From an uncultured Odoribacter sp. (GTDB taxonomy: Bacteria > Bacteroidota > Bacteroidia > Bacteroidales > Marinifilaceae): DNA of 20,733 nucleotides. How positions within the stretch are numbered: position 1 is the first letter of the stretch; every line of letters starts with the position of its first letter. The stretch is taken from positions 1 through 20,733 of the forward strand of contig CAJJNP010000041.1 of NCBI GenBank assembly GCA_905193145.1, written 5' to 3'. The notes under the pieces were generated by a model. It saw nothing but the letters and a program-made list of their open reading frames with translations. It was not told the DNA's origin and searched no databases. Position numbers and translations under genes: made by a program. Below are positions 1 to 7,744 of the stretch, one piece after another.

Positions 1-458
1 CGCACAATGTGTTTTTTTACTGTATTAGGACTAATTGACAATAAATCTCCCACTTCCGAATATTTTTTACCATTAAAATAACATTCTTCCAAAACTCTAC
101 GTGTCTGTAACGGCATAGAATCCATCACTTTACCTATCCGATTTATTTTTTCATTGTCATCCTCCAATTCCTCCCAAATTTCAGTTGTTTCAGACATGAA
201 AGTCTCATACTTTTCCACCACCTTATTATGCCGCAAGTTATTTATACATCTATGTTTCACCTGTTGCACAAGAATAGGCAGCATATCTTCTTCTTTCATA
301 CTGGCATATCTTTCCCAAAGATATCCAAAAGCCTCACTTACGACATCCTCGCAACCCTCCTTGTCATTCAAATAGATATAGGCATACTGACATAATCGAG
401 AATAATTCTCTTTAAACACCTTCTCAAAAACACACTCCTGCCTTTTATGCATAAACAT
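1..458 (-). CDS. ECF-type RNA polymerase sigma-70 factor (partial, 3' end beyond window)
   Basis: Reading the minus strand from the ATG at 458 gives 152 open codons that run off the window edge. The N-terminal half looks like sigma region 2, with an aromatic and acidic core including the segment VVSEAFGYLWERY at residues 39-51. A linker rich in Glu and Asp follows. A C-terminal helix-turn-helix resembles sigma region 4.2, with MPLQTRRVLEECYFNGKKY at about 115-133 and then SISPNTVKKHI at 141-151. This is the pattern of FecI-like ECF sigma factors of the Bacteroides expansion type, which redirect RNA polymerase to extracytoplasmic-function promoters and usually sit beside a FecR-like anti-sigma factor. 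Any such partner would lie to the left of this window. A second ATG two codons later (452) could be the true start. A terminator separates the gene from the receptor operon, so it is probably transcribed on its own. Confidence 0.9.
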   Translation of the reverse strand, partial: MFMHKRQECVFEKVFKENYSRLCQYAYIYLNDKEGCEDVVSEAFGYLWERYASMKEEDMLPILVQQVKHRCINNLRHNKVVEKYETFMSETTEIWEELEDDNEKINRIGKVMDSMPLQTRRVLEECYFNGKKYSEVGDLLSISPNTVKKHIV

Positions 459-583
459 TAATTAAATCTTTAAACTTGGATAGCAAATTAATATAATTTC
501 ATTTTAATATCCAAAAAACAATGGATTATAGAGAATAATTAATTCTATCCACAAACCGCTCCTCCTCCCTCTTACATCGTAAG

Positions 584-591
584 CAAATATA
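584..591 (-). promoter_or_regulatory. Candidate -7 box for the sigma factor gene
   Basis: The minus strand reads TATATTTG, an exact match to the Bacteroidetes -7 form TAnnTTTG, about 126 bases upstream of the sigma factor start. No clear TTTG -33 element sits at the usual 19-21 base spacing. That position falls inside the inverted repeat at 602-634. The call rests on the -7 box alone. Confidence 0.35.
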
Positions 592-601
592 TGACAAAAC
601 C

Positions 602-634
602 ATATCAAAGATATCGTTTTGTTATCTTTGATAT
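602..634. repeat. Perfect 12-bp inverted repeat, possible operator
   Basis: The arms ATATCAAAGATA (602-613) and TATCTTTGATAT (623-634) are exact reverse complements separated by 9 bases. No T-tract follows on either strand, so it does not look like a terminator. It overlaps the place where the -33 element of the candidate sigma factor promoter would lie, so a protein-binding operator is plausible. That role is inference. Confidence 0.55.
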
Positions 635-666
635 ATAGTTGTCTTATATTTGACATATATTTGAGA
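623..666. repeat. Tandem array of four 11-bp repeats (consensus TATATTTGA + 2 bases)
   Basis: Four consecutive 11-base units start at 623, 634, 645 and 656. Units 1, 3 and 4 carry TATCTTTGA, TATATTTGA and TATATTTGA. Unit 2 (TATAGTTGT) matches at 7 of 9 positions. The period is about one helical turn, which would place the units on one face of the DNA. The first unit is also the right arm of the inverted repeat at 602-634. Confidence 0.55.
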
Positions 667-717
667 TAAGAATAAGTGGGAGAAAGGAGAGGGATGAGCG
701 GGAGAAGAGCATGATAC

Positions 718-750
718 AAAAAGAGGATTGCCCTCCCCGGACAATCCTCC
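718..750 (-). terminator. Rho-independent terminator after the lipoprotein gene
   Basis: On the minus strand an 8-bp stem, GAGGATTG with CAATCCTC (arms 742-749 and 723-730), encloses a GC-rich loop and is followed directly by a run of five T (722-718). It lies 48 bases beyond the lipoprotein stop codon and would end the receptor-lipoprotein transcript before the sigma factor gene. Confidence 0.85.
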
Positions 751-797
751 AAACATGCCTTTAAAACAGCATGAAATTTATTTCAAGCACCTACAAA

Positions 798-2507
798 TCA
801 AAGCTGTGTTGGTCCCTCGGCAAATTCAAACTTACCGGTATCAATGCATTTGAATGACATCATGAAATTTTTACGATTACCATCAAAAGTTTGATAGGTT
901 ACCTTGTAATACATATCCATTCCGTCCTTCTGTGCCACGGCATCCGGGAACTTAGTTTCCAACAATACGATGATACCTTTCTTCACCTGCTCCAACAAAA
1001 TGGCATTAACCTCTTCATCGCTCTTATCCTTCAATATTCCCTCCGGGTCCTTAGTTGTACGGGAAATTCTCATATCGAAATTCTTTTGGTAAGAGCTTGC
1101 TCCAAACCAATATTCTGTCTGGTCAGGATATTTCGAATCAAGATAAGCCGGTTTGTTTTCAGCTACCCAATCCACCAGTACCTGATAATCTTCCTGCACC
1201 ATAGTAAAACGTACTGACGGGTCGAACATCCAGGCACCATTTGCAAAAATAAACTGATCGGTTTTTACAACTGTCGGATTATAGGCTGTCCATACACCAT
1301 CCGTAAAGGTATATTCATCGGTATAGAATGAATATTTTTTACCATTGTCATTTTTATAGGCTACAATACATTTTGCTCCCGGCTGTACATATGGGAATTT
1401 CAATGACAAGAACTGAGGCAAATAGTTTTTAGAATTATTAGAAGACGAAAAACTATGATCCTTGATGCCCATTCCATCAAAATCCTCATCGCTCACAACA
1501 TAGCCTTGAGTCTCCTTTACAATCGTATAGTTTTTATACTTGGTGCTATATTCATACAAATTAGTCACCTCATAAGTTTCCACAGCATCAATGTCTTCCA
1601 CAAATTCAAATTCAGGAGCGCCATCAGCCTTGGTACATTTGAAAGCCATTTGGGTCGGAAGATTCTTATTGTCATATACACTGTAACGCACATTATAGAC
1701 TACACCTGCAACTGCGTCCTTTTTGAATTTTATCTTCAAAAGCAATTCGACACCTTCACGAATCCTGCCGGTGATAAAATCATCGGTAATCACAACACCT
1801 TTGTTATACTTTTCCCAATCCTTTTTCTTGGCACTGAAATTCTTGTTATAGGAACTTGCACCATAATAGAATTCACTGTCGCCTTTATCTGTCAACCATT
1901 CCTTATGATTTTTCTTTACATCATCCACCAATATCTGATAGTCGTATTTGTCCATAGTGAAGTCAAATACATTTTCTGTCTTTCCTGAACGGTCGGCAGT
2001 CACTTTGCAGGTAATCAGTGCCAATGCCTTATCCTCCAGTTTTAGACCAACCAAGGCACTATCCAAGCGACCGGAAGCCTCTTTTTCACTCAAACACAGA
2101 TATTTTGCAATATCCTTGCCACCCTGCTGATAATTTTTGATGCCCAATGTTACCTTTTCTACATCAGGGAAAGCACCTTCATAAAAATTATAAGTTGCCT
2201 TCACTGACGAACCGTCTTTCAGAGCGGGATAGAGCGAAGAGAATAATCCGCCGAGGTATTTATCGGCACCGTATTTTTCAGAAAAAGCCTTATTTTTCTT
2301 GATATAATCGGCAGCAGCAGAATCCTGCTCTGTTTTCAATTTATATGCCTCTTTTGCGACAGTGGCATAGTCTGCATCAGTCAAGGTGTATTCCAACTCT
2401 TTGCTGATGGGCTTTTCGAGCTGATCCAATTCATCATAAACATCCTCCATCGGATTACAAGCTCCCAACATCATCAAAGCCAATATTCCAGTATATAATT
2501 TTCTCAT
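798..2507 (-). CDS. Surface-type lipoprotein with internally duplicated domains, partner of the TonB receptor
   Basis: The 569-residue protein starts with a lipoprotein signal peptide (MRKLYTGILALMMLGAC, lipobox LGAC, modified Cys17) followed by acidic residues, so it is probably exported and anchored in the outer membrane. The rest looks like an A-B-A'-B' arrangement. The B modules (about 185-303 and 435-567) share the ordered blocks DYQ(I/V)LVD, (Y/F)GASSY(N/Q)KNF, a hydrophobic helix ending LLLKIKFKKDAVA or VLLETKFPDAVA, and (A/S)FKC...FEF. The A modules (about 40-115 and 323-430) share a looser Y-rich pattern. No catalytic motif is recognised. The gene begins 19 bases after the receptor gene on the same strand, so the two are almost certainly co-transcribed and likely act together. 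It does not look like SusD (no TPR-like helical repeats). A substrate-binding or surface accessory role is inference. Confidence 0.85.
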   Translation of the reverse strand: MRKLYTGILALMMLGACNPMEDVYDELDQLEKPISKELEYTLTDADYATVAKEAYKLKTEQDSAAADYIKKNKAFSEKYGADKYLGGLFSSLYPALKDGSSVKATYNFYEGAFPDVEKVTLGIKNYQQGGKDIAKYLCLSEKEASGRLDSALVGLKLEDKALALITCKVTADRSGKTENVFDFTMDKYDYQILVDDVKKNHKEWLTDKGDSEFYYGASSYNKNFSAKKKDWEKYNKGVVITDDFITGRIREGVELLLKIKFKKDAVAGVVYNVRYSVYDNKNLPTQMAFKCTKADGAPEFEFVEDIDAVETYEVTNLYEYSTKYKNYTIVKETQGYVVSDEDFDGMGIKDHSFSSSNNSKNYLPQFLSLKFPYVQPGAKCIVAYKNDNGKKYSFYTDEYTFTDGVWTAYNPTVVKTDQFIFANGAWMFDPSVRFTMVQEDYQVLVDWVAENKPAYLDSKYPDQTEYWFGASSYQKNFDMRISRTTKDPEGILKDKSDEEVNAILLEQVKKGIIVLLETKFPDAVAQKDGMDMYYKVTYQTFDGNRKNFMMSFKCIDTGKFEFAEGPTQL

Positions 2508-2526
2508 AATAATCTGATTTTATTCA

Positions 2527-5109
2527 TTAAAACGTGATTTTCAAACCGGTAGACCAAGTGATTCCATTACCGAAATAGACCAATGCAGATTTTGCAGAAT
2601 GGTCAGAACCGTCCTTGGCATCCGCAATATATTCCTTATCCAGAATATTATTGACGTTGCAATAGAACTTGGCTCCTACTTTACCGATTTTGAACTTGTA
2701 GCTTACGTTAGCATCCAATGTTGAATATTCCGGCATTTTCCATGCTTGAGAACGGTCAGAAGCATTGTTACGCAATGTCGGGTCGAAGTCGGCATAGTTG
2801 CGACCGAAATAGTTCCAATCCACTCCGATGCGGAATTTCGGCAGCGGCTCCCAAGTTCCCATCAATGAAGCTGTAGTCTGTGCTGCGTTACCTACGTGCA
2901 GATCTTTGATATAAGCCTTGAAGCTACCAATCAGTTCCTGCTGGTCGTTGTAAAGGTCGAACAATACATCATCTCCCCATTTCCAGTCACCCAATGAGAA
3001 CATAGCTTTGAAATCCAAAGTAGAGCAAGGTTTGTATTCAGCTTCTAGCTCGATACCCATATGGATGGCATCAATATTCGGAATTGTAGCTTTTTCATTA
3101 CCGATGCTCTTCGTCACACTTTTATCCATCCATTTGGTGTAATAACCGTTCAGATTCAAATTGAATTTTTCAAGACTCAAACCATAACCGATTTCAGCAG
3201 TAACAATCTTTTCGTATTTTGCATCTTTCTGCACTTCGTTGGTGTTATTGATAAATACGTTGTTCATCAACGGTGTTTTTGTTACATAACCGGCATTCAC
3301 AAATACATTCTGGAATCCTCCGATCTTGTAGTTAAAACCGGCTTTAACGCTCATTGGCACAAAGTGCTGCCAAGAAGTGGTGACAGGGAAATTCTTGTTT
3401 GAAGCGTACTTACCGTACTTTCCTTCGTCTTTACGACGGTATGACTGGTCGGAAACAGATGCGGAAATAAATGCAGAATACAATGCCTTGGTAATCTCAG
3501 CCTGTACAAATCCACCCCACCACATCACATTTCCGATATTGTGATAGTTCACTTTGTCTCCGACAAACAGCTGACGGTTCGGTTCGCGGTATTTGATATT
3601 GTTATCAATGAAATATTCACCCCCCAACAGGTCAGTAATCTCTGCATAGTGATAGCCTTTATAATAACGTCCGTCAATACCGGCGGTCAAACAAAGCGAT
3701 TCACTCAAATTATTCGTATATGTACTCAACAGACCATACCAGTCGTGAGCATTGGTTTCCATTGTAAATACAACAGAAGAACCGTTTACAGAAGCAGCAT
3801 TGTCACGCATAACAGATTCATAATCAATCAATCCTTCGGGAGTCAGGCTGGTCTCTGCATACGGACGTCCGGTCTGATAATCATATTGCAATCTGTTTTT
3901 ATCTGCTCCATATACACGCTTACCGCCACCGGTAGATTTAGAAAAATAAACGGCAGTTGAAAGGTTAGAATGGTCGTTAATGTTCCAAAAGTGATTCAAC
4001 GAAATCTGCGGTTTGTGATATTCGTTATATCCATAACCGGTCGGCACCACCTGTCCGTTGATATAACCGTAGCTTGTATTCATACGGATACCGTCACGAT
4101 GTTTGCGATAGTCTTCAATCAATGCTTTGTTTCCACGCTGATTGTGTTTCTGTGGAGCACCGAAAGCAGTAAAAGAAAGACGATGAGCATCGTTGATTTT
4201 CTTTGATACATTTACAAAATAGTTCCATCCCAAGAATTCTCCGCCTTTAAAATAACCGTCACCTTCTGTACGAGAACCTGAAAGCGAAATTGCCCATCCG
4301 TTTTTCAACAGACCGGTAGAAACAGAGAATGCCATTTTTTCATATCCGTCATTACCGATACCATAATATACAGAACCTCCCATCTGAGCATCCGTTGTCT
4401 GAGTAATGATGTTGATAGTACCACCAACAGAAGAAAGGCCTAATTTGGAAGCACCCAAACCACGCTGAACCTGCATATATTTGGTTACATCAGACAATCC
4501 TGCCCAGTTTGACCAATATACTTTACCGTTTTCCATACCGTTGATAGGCACACCATTAATCAATACACCGATATTGTCAGTATCAAAACCACGCAAAGTC
4601 ACACGAGAATCGCCATATCCACCACCATTGTCTGTCGTATAAATAGACGGAGTAGATTTCAGAACAGAAGGGAACTCCTTATTTCCAAGCTTCGTTTCCA
4701 AAGCTTCCGGCTCGATACTTGAATAAGCGATTGGAGTTGAACGGTCGGCAGTCACATACGATGCACTTACCATCACTTCATCCAGACCGACAGAAGATTC
4801 TGTCATCCGAATTTCTCCCAATTTCTGATTCTTGTTCAGATTAACCGTTTTAGTCAGTGATTCATAACCGACAAATCTGAATAAAAGGATTACATTTCCC
4901 TTTTTGCTTACCTGGAGAGAAAATTCTCCGTTTACATCAGCAACACATCCCTGTGTTGTACCTTCAACCATCACAGTTGCACCAATCAGCGGATCACCCG
5001 TATTGGCATCCACAATTTTTCCTGTAATCGTACCCTGTGCCATTGCCACAAACGCAGACAAGCACAATGATACCATGAGTACCAATGTCTTAGCAAATAC
5101 TCTTTTCAT
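2527..5109 (-). CDS. TonB-dependent outer-membrane receptor with carboxypeptidase-regulatory-like N-terminal domain
   Basis: From the ATG at 5109 the product has 860 residues. It opens with a clear signal peptide (MKRVFAKTLVLMVSLCLSA...AMA, cleavage near residue 24). A beta-sandwich domain of the CarboxypepD_reg type follows (about 26-110, with GKIVDANTGDPLIGATV and DVNGEFSL). Next come a plug domain (about 125-235, with VTLRGFDTDNIGVLINGVP and GGTINIIT) and a long beta-barrel ending in the aromatic residue typical of outer-membrane proteins (LKITF). The protein should take up a ligand across the outer membrane using TonB/ExbBD energy. The frame stays open to 5202, but the extra 31 residues do not look like a signal peptide, so 5109 is preferred. 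At about 860 residues it is shorter than typical SusC proteins, and its partner is not SusD-like. The substrate cannot be read from the sequence. Confidence 0.93.
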   Translation of the reverse strand: MKRVFAKTLVLMVSLCLSAFVAMAQGTITGKIVDANTGDPLIGATVMVEGTTQGCVADVNGEFSLQVSKKGNVILLFRFVGYESLTKTVNLNKNQKLGEIRMTESSVGLDEVMVSASYVTADRSTPIAYSSIEPEALETKLGNKEFPSVLKSTPSIYTTDNGGGYGDSRVTLRGFDTDNIGVLINGVPINGMENGKVYWSNWAGLSDVTKYMQVQRGLGASKLGLSSVGGTINIITQTTDAQMGGSVYYGIGNDGYEKMAFSVSTGLLKNGWAISLSGSRTEGDGYFKGGEFLGWNYFVNVSKKINDAHRLSFTAFGAPQKHNQRGNKALIEDYRKHRDGIRMNTSYGYINGQVVPTGYGYNEYHKPQISLNHFWNINDHSNLSTAVYFSKSTGGGKRVYGADKNRLQYDYQTGRPYAETSLTPEGLIDYESVMRDNAASVNGSSVVFTMETNAHDWYGLLSTYTNNLSESLCLTAGIDGRYYKGYHYAEITDLLGGEYFIDNNIKYREPNRQLFVGDKVNYHNIGNVMWWGGFVQAEITKALYSAFISASVSDQSYRRKDEGKYGKYASNKNFPVTTSWQHFVPMSVKAGFNYKIGGFQNVFVNAGYVTKTPLMNNVFINNTNEVQKDAKYEKIVTAEIGYGLSLEKFNLNLNGYYTKWMDKSVTKSIGNEKATIPNIDAIHMGIELEAEYKPCSTLDFKAMFSLGDWKWGDDVLFDLYNDQQELIGSFKAYIKDLHVGNAAQTTASLMGTWEPLPKFRIGVDWNYFGRNYADFDPTLRNNASDRSQAWKMPEYSTLDANVSYKFKIGKVGAKFYCNVNNILDKEYIADAKDGSDHSAKSALVYFGNGITWSTGLKITF

Positions 5110-5586
5110 ACAATTAAACAAACTATTTAAATTAATAAATGAATATCCATACCTATTATTTAAATGAAATACAAAATTAAGATTTTCACTCCAAATAGCC
5201 ATGATTTACCATTATTCTTTTTTTAGAAACATCTTTTTAACACTTACGCCAACAAAATTAAAAGGGATATATGACGATATTGTGAAAAAAATATCTCGAA
5301 ATGGTAACTTTTGAAATTTACTCTCGTATACTCCCCCGATTTAGCACACACCAAGGGAGAGGAAGTTTATAAAACAAGCTGTTTTCCTGAATCGTTCTTT
5401 AATACAACAGACTGGTTTATCACGGGATATTTATTACACGCACACACCACACACAAACGTAAATACATATAAATCTTTTCATCATCCCGACCGGCCCTGT
5501 ATTAAAAACACAGGAAATGTCTCCCTAAAATACACGAAGGGCGCAAATTAATTTTGCGCCCTTCTGTTATCTGACTTTAAATAGTC
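5110..5586. other. Intergenic region upstream of the TonB receptor, no gene seen
   Basis: These 477 bases hold the metG terminator (5527-5564) and the 5' region of the receptor operon. I found no tRNA and no recognisable cobalamin, TPP or other riboswitch core. Minus-strand TAATTTTG boxes occur at 5179-5172 and 5260-5253, but neither has a TTTG element at proper spacing, so no promoter is called. On the minus strand CTCTCCC (about 5361-5355) and GGGGGAG (about 5338-5332) could pair with one G-U wobble around a 17-base loop. A CA-rich stretch lies near 5438-5457. Confidence 0.5.
5527..5564 (-). terminator. Terminator after metG
   Basis: A perfect 12-bp inverted repeat, GAAGGGCGCAAA (5536-5547) with TTTGCGCCCTTC (5553-5564), starts 22 bases beyond the metG stop codon. 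On the minus strand it is followed by the moderately T-rich GTGTATTTTAG rather than a pure T run. The stem is strong and well placed. Confidence 0.75.
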
Positions 5587-7617
5587 TTATCTGATTTCTG
5601 AGCCCGGTTTTACTTCTTTATCCGGACGGACAAAAGCCAAAGAGCCGTCTGCATTTTCAGCCATCAGAATCATTCCTTGTGATTCGATTCCTTTCAATTG
5701 CTTCGGTTCAAGATTAACCAAGATGCTGACCTGCTGACCTACTACCTCTTCCGGAGTGTAATATTCTGCAATACCGGAAACAACCGTACGGGTGTCGATA
5801 CCGGTATCAACCGTCAATTTCATCAACTTTTTCGTTTTTGCCACTTTTTCTGCAGCCACAATACGTCCGGCACGGATATCCATCTTGGCAAAATCATCAA
5901 AAGCAATATTTTCCTTGGCAGGAGCCACCTGTGCATTGGCTATCTCATTGGCCTTTTTCGTTGCCAACAAACGGTCGATTTGCTTTTGTATCTCTTCATC
6001 CTCGATCTTGTCAAACAAAAGTCCGGGAGCATTCAATGTGTGACCTTCCGGCAGTACTCCATCACCCATTTTTGCCCAAGCAATCGGTTCGATATTCAAG
6101 AAGCCACGCAATTTTGCTGCACTGAACGGAATAAAGGGCTCTGTCAATGTTGACAAATCGGCTGCTATCTGCAAACAGACATTCAAAATAGTCTTGACAC
6201 GAGCTTCATCTGTTTTTATCAACTTCCACGGCTCTGTATCTGCCAGGTATTTATTACCCAAACGGGCAAGATTCATACACTCTTTCAAGGCATCACGGAA
6301 ATGGAATGTATCCAGATTCTTTTCTACGCGCTCTATAATCTGCGGAATCTCGGCTAACACCTCTTTATCATAATCCGTCAATTCTCCACGCTGTGGCACT
6401 ATTCCACCAAAATATTTGTGTGTCAATACCAAAGCACGATTGATAAAGTTTCCATAGATTGCAACCAACTCATTGTTATTACGAGCCTGGAAGTCTTTCC
6501 ACGTGAAATCATTGTCTTTCGTTTCCGGAGCATTGGCAGTCAACACATATCGCAATACATCCTGCTTGCCCTCAAAATCACGAAGATATTCATGCAACCA
6601 TACCGCCCAATTGCGGGAAGTAGAAATCTTATCGCCCTCAAGATTCAAGAATTCGTTGGCAGGAACATTATCCGGCAGTATATAGCTTCCTTCAGCTTTC
6701 AACATAGCCGGGAAAATAATACAATGGAATACAATGTTATCCTTACCGATGAAATGAATCATTCGAGTCTCCGGGTCTTTCCAGTATTTTTCCCAGTCAG
6801 GAGTCAAATCCTTTGTGGCAGAAATATATCCGATAGGGGCATCAAACCAAACATACAATACTTTTCCTTTGGCATCCTCCAGCGGAACAGGCACTCCCCA
6901 ATCCAAGTCGCGAGTCACGGCACGCGGCTGCAATCCATTATCCAACCATGATTTGCATTGTCCATATACATTGGGTTTCCACTCTTTGTGTCCCTCCAGG
7001 ATCCACTCTTTCAACCAAGTCTCGTATTGGTCTAAAGGCAGGTACCAATGCTTTGTCTCTTTCAATTCCGGAGTATTGCCGGTGATAGCAGAAACCGGAT
7101 TAATCAAATCCGTAGCGTTCAAGCTGGTTCCGCAAGCTTCGCACTGGTCTCCATAAGCACGCTCATTGCCACAATGAGGGCATTTACCGATTATATAACG
7201 GTCGGCAAGAAACTGTCCTGCTTTTTCATCATAAAACTGCATGGAGGTCTTTTCAATAAACTTCCCTTCATCATGCAGCTTTTTGAAAAATGCCGATGAC
7301 AATTCGTGATGAGTCTTCGAGCTTGTGCGAGAATATATATCAAATGAGATACCGAACTCTGCAAAAGAATCCTTGATTATCTTATGATAACGGTCAACGA
7401 TATCCTGTGGAGTTACTCCTTCTTTTTGTGCTTTAATGGTAATAGGCACTCCGTGTTCGTCCGAACCGCCAATGAATACCACTTCTTCTCCTTTTTGACG
7501 CAAATAGCGTACATAAATATCCGCCGGCACATAAACACCTGCCAAATGTCCAATATGGACAGGACCGTTTGCATAAGGCAATGCCGTCGTAATCAGATTC
7601 CTTTTGAATTTTGTCAT
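5587..7617 (-). CDS. metG: Methionine--tRNA ligase with C-terminal tRNA-binding domain
   Basis: The 676-residue product charges tRNA-Met with methionine in the cytoplasm. The class I signature HIGH is at residues 21-24 ([11 protein letters not shown]). A zinc knuckle has cysteines at 146, 149, 159 and 162 (CPHC and CEAC). The second ATP-binding motif reads KISTS at 330-334, a variant of KMSKS common in the longer MetRS type. The anticodon-binding helical domain follows. The last hundred residues (from about 575: [18 protein letters not shown], then [17 protein letters not shown]) form the EMAPII/Trbp111-like OB-fold that aids tRNA binding and dimerisation. Length and domain order are normal for the bacterial metG that carries this appended domain. 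It is transcribed alone from a promoter divergent from ldcA and ends at its own terminator. Confidence 0.98.
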   Translation of the reverse strand: MTKFKRNLITTALPYANGPVHIGHLAGVYVPADIYVRYLRQKGEEVVFIGGSDEHGVPITIKAQKEGVTPQDIVDRYHKIIKDSFAEFGISFDIYSRTSSKTHHELSSAFFKKLHDEGKFIEKTSMQFYDEKAGQFLADRYIIGKCPHCGNERAYGDQCEACGTSLNATDLINPVSAITGNTPELKETKHWYLPLDQYETWLKEWILEGHKEWKPNVYGQCKSWLDNGLQPRAVTRDLDWGVPVPLEDAKGKVLYVWFDAPIGYISATKDLTPDWEKYWKDPETRMIHFIGKDNIVFHCIIFPAMLKAEGSYILPDNVPANEFLNLEGDKISTSRNWAVWLHEYLRDFEGKQDVLRYVLTANAPETKDNDFTWKDFQARNNNELVAIYGNFINRALVLTHKYFGGIVPQRGELTDYDKEVLAEIPQIIERVEKNLDTFHFRDALKECMNLARLGNKYLADTEPWKLIKTDEARVKTILNVCLQIAADLSTLTEPFIPFSAAKLRGFLNIEPIAWAKMGDGVLPEGHTLNAPGLLFDKIEDEEIQKQIDRLLATKKANEIANAQVAPAKENIAFDDFAKMDIRAGRIVAAEKVAKTKKLMKLTVDTGIDTRTVVSGIAEYYTPEEVVGQQVSILVNLEPKQLKGIESQGMILMAENADGSLAFVRPDKEVKPGSEIR

Positions 7618-7655
7618 ATAGTTCCTTCTTGATTTTCAACAAAAATTACAAAGTG

Positions 7656-7663
7656 CAAAGGTA
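7656..7663 (-). promoter_or_regulatory. metG promoter -7 box
   Basis: The minus strand reads TACCTTTG, an exact TAnnTTTG match, 38 bases before the metG ATG. The -33 area is occupied by the heptamer repeat array at 7672-7699 rather than a plain TTTG element. The surrounding ATTTCTTACCTTTGCA is nearly identical to the MATE promoter at 12076-12090. Confidence 0.7.
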
Positions 7664-7671
7664 AGAAATTA

Positions 7672-7699
7672 TTGAAAATTGGAAATTGAAAATCGAAAA
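7672..7699. repeat. Heptamer repeat array between divergent promoters (copy 1)
   Basis: Four consecutive 7-base units read TTGAAAA, TTGGAAA, TTGAAAA and TCGAAAA on the plus strand. The array fills the space between the metG -7 box (minus) and the ldcA -7 box (plus). It is the inverted counterpart of the array at 12039-12066, whose units read TTTTCAA. Confidence 0.75.
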
Positions 7700-7704
7700 T
7701 TACT

Positions 7705-7712
7705 TATCTTCG
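7705..7712 (+). promoter_or_regulatory. Candidate -7 box of the ldcA-gldH-trmB-mnmA operon
   Basis: TATCTTCG matches TAnnTTTG at all but one base and lies 32 bases before the ATG at 7745. Its -33 area lies in the heptamer array. The position also argues against the upstream in-frame ATG at 7679, which would precede this promoter. Confidence 0.5.
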
Positions 7713-7744
7713 CACACCGAATTAACCTTTTATATTTATTGCGT

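Larger units (their letters stand above)
459..797. other. AT-rich intergenic region with repeats, terminator and candidate promoter
   Basis: No convincing gene lies in these 339 bases. They hold the terminator of the receptor-lipoprotein operon (718-750), a perfect 12-bp inverted repeat (602-634), a tandem 11-bp repeat array (623-666) and a minus-strand TAnnTTTG-type box (584-591) that could drive the sigma factor. One minus-strand open frame of 82 codons crosses the area, but it runs through the terminator and shows no recognisable protein features. Confidence 0.6.

Noticed and set aside
645..663. Plus-strand TATATTTG boxes as promoters
   Set aside because: They would read into the 3' end of the lipoprotein gene on the antisense strand and have no downstream gene. 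They are better described as units of the 11-bp repeat array.
504..752. 82-codon minus-strand open frame in the gap after the lipoprotein gene
   Set aside because: It runs through the intrinsic terminator and the repeat array, and its sequence resembles no protein family.
1455..1988. 177-codon plus-strand open frame
   Set aside because: It lies wholly opposite the lipoprotein gene, which has a lipobox, repeated domains and a terminator. The plus-strand product has no recognisable features.
5438..5457. CA-rich stretch as a microsatellite
   Set aside because: The repeat is irregular and short, and no feature depends on it.
5502..5514. CCTGT...ACAGG hairpin as a second terminator
   Set aside because: The stem is only five base pairs and no T-tract follows on either strand.
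5110..5535. Cobalamin or TPP riboswitch upstream of the TonB receptor
   Set aside because: I looked for the conserved core elements on the minus strand and found none. A covariance-model search would be decisive.
6418..6951. 177-codon plus-strand open frame
   Set aside because: It is the antisense of metG, whose catalytic motifs are unambiguous.
7679..7744. Upstream ATG of ldcA at 7679
   Set aside because: It lies within the heptamer array and before the likely -7 box, and the added residues are unlike the S66 family.
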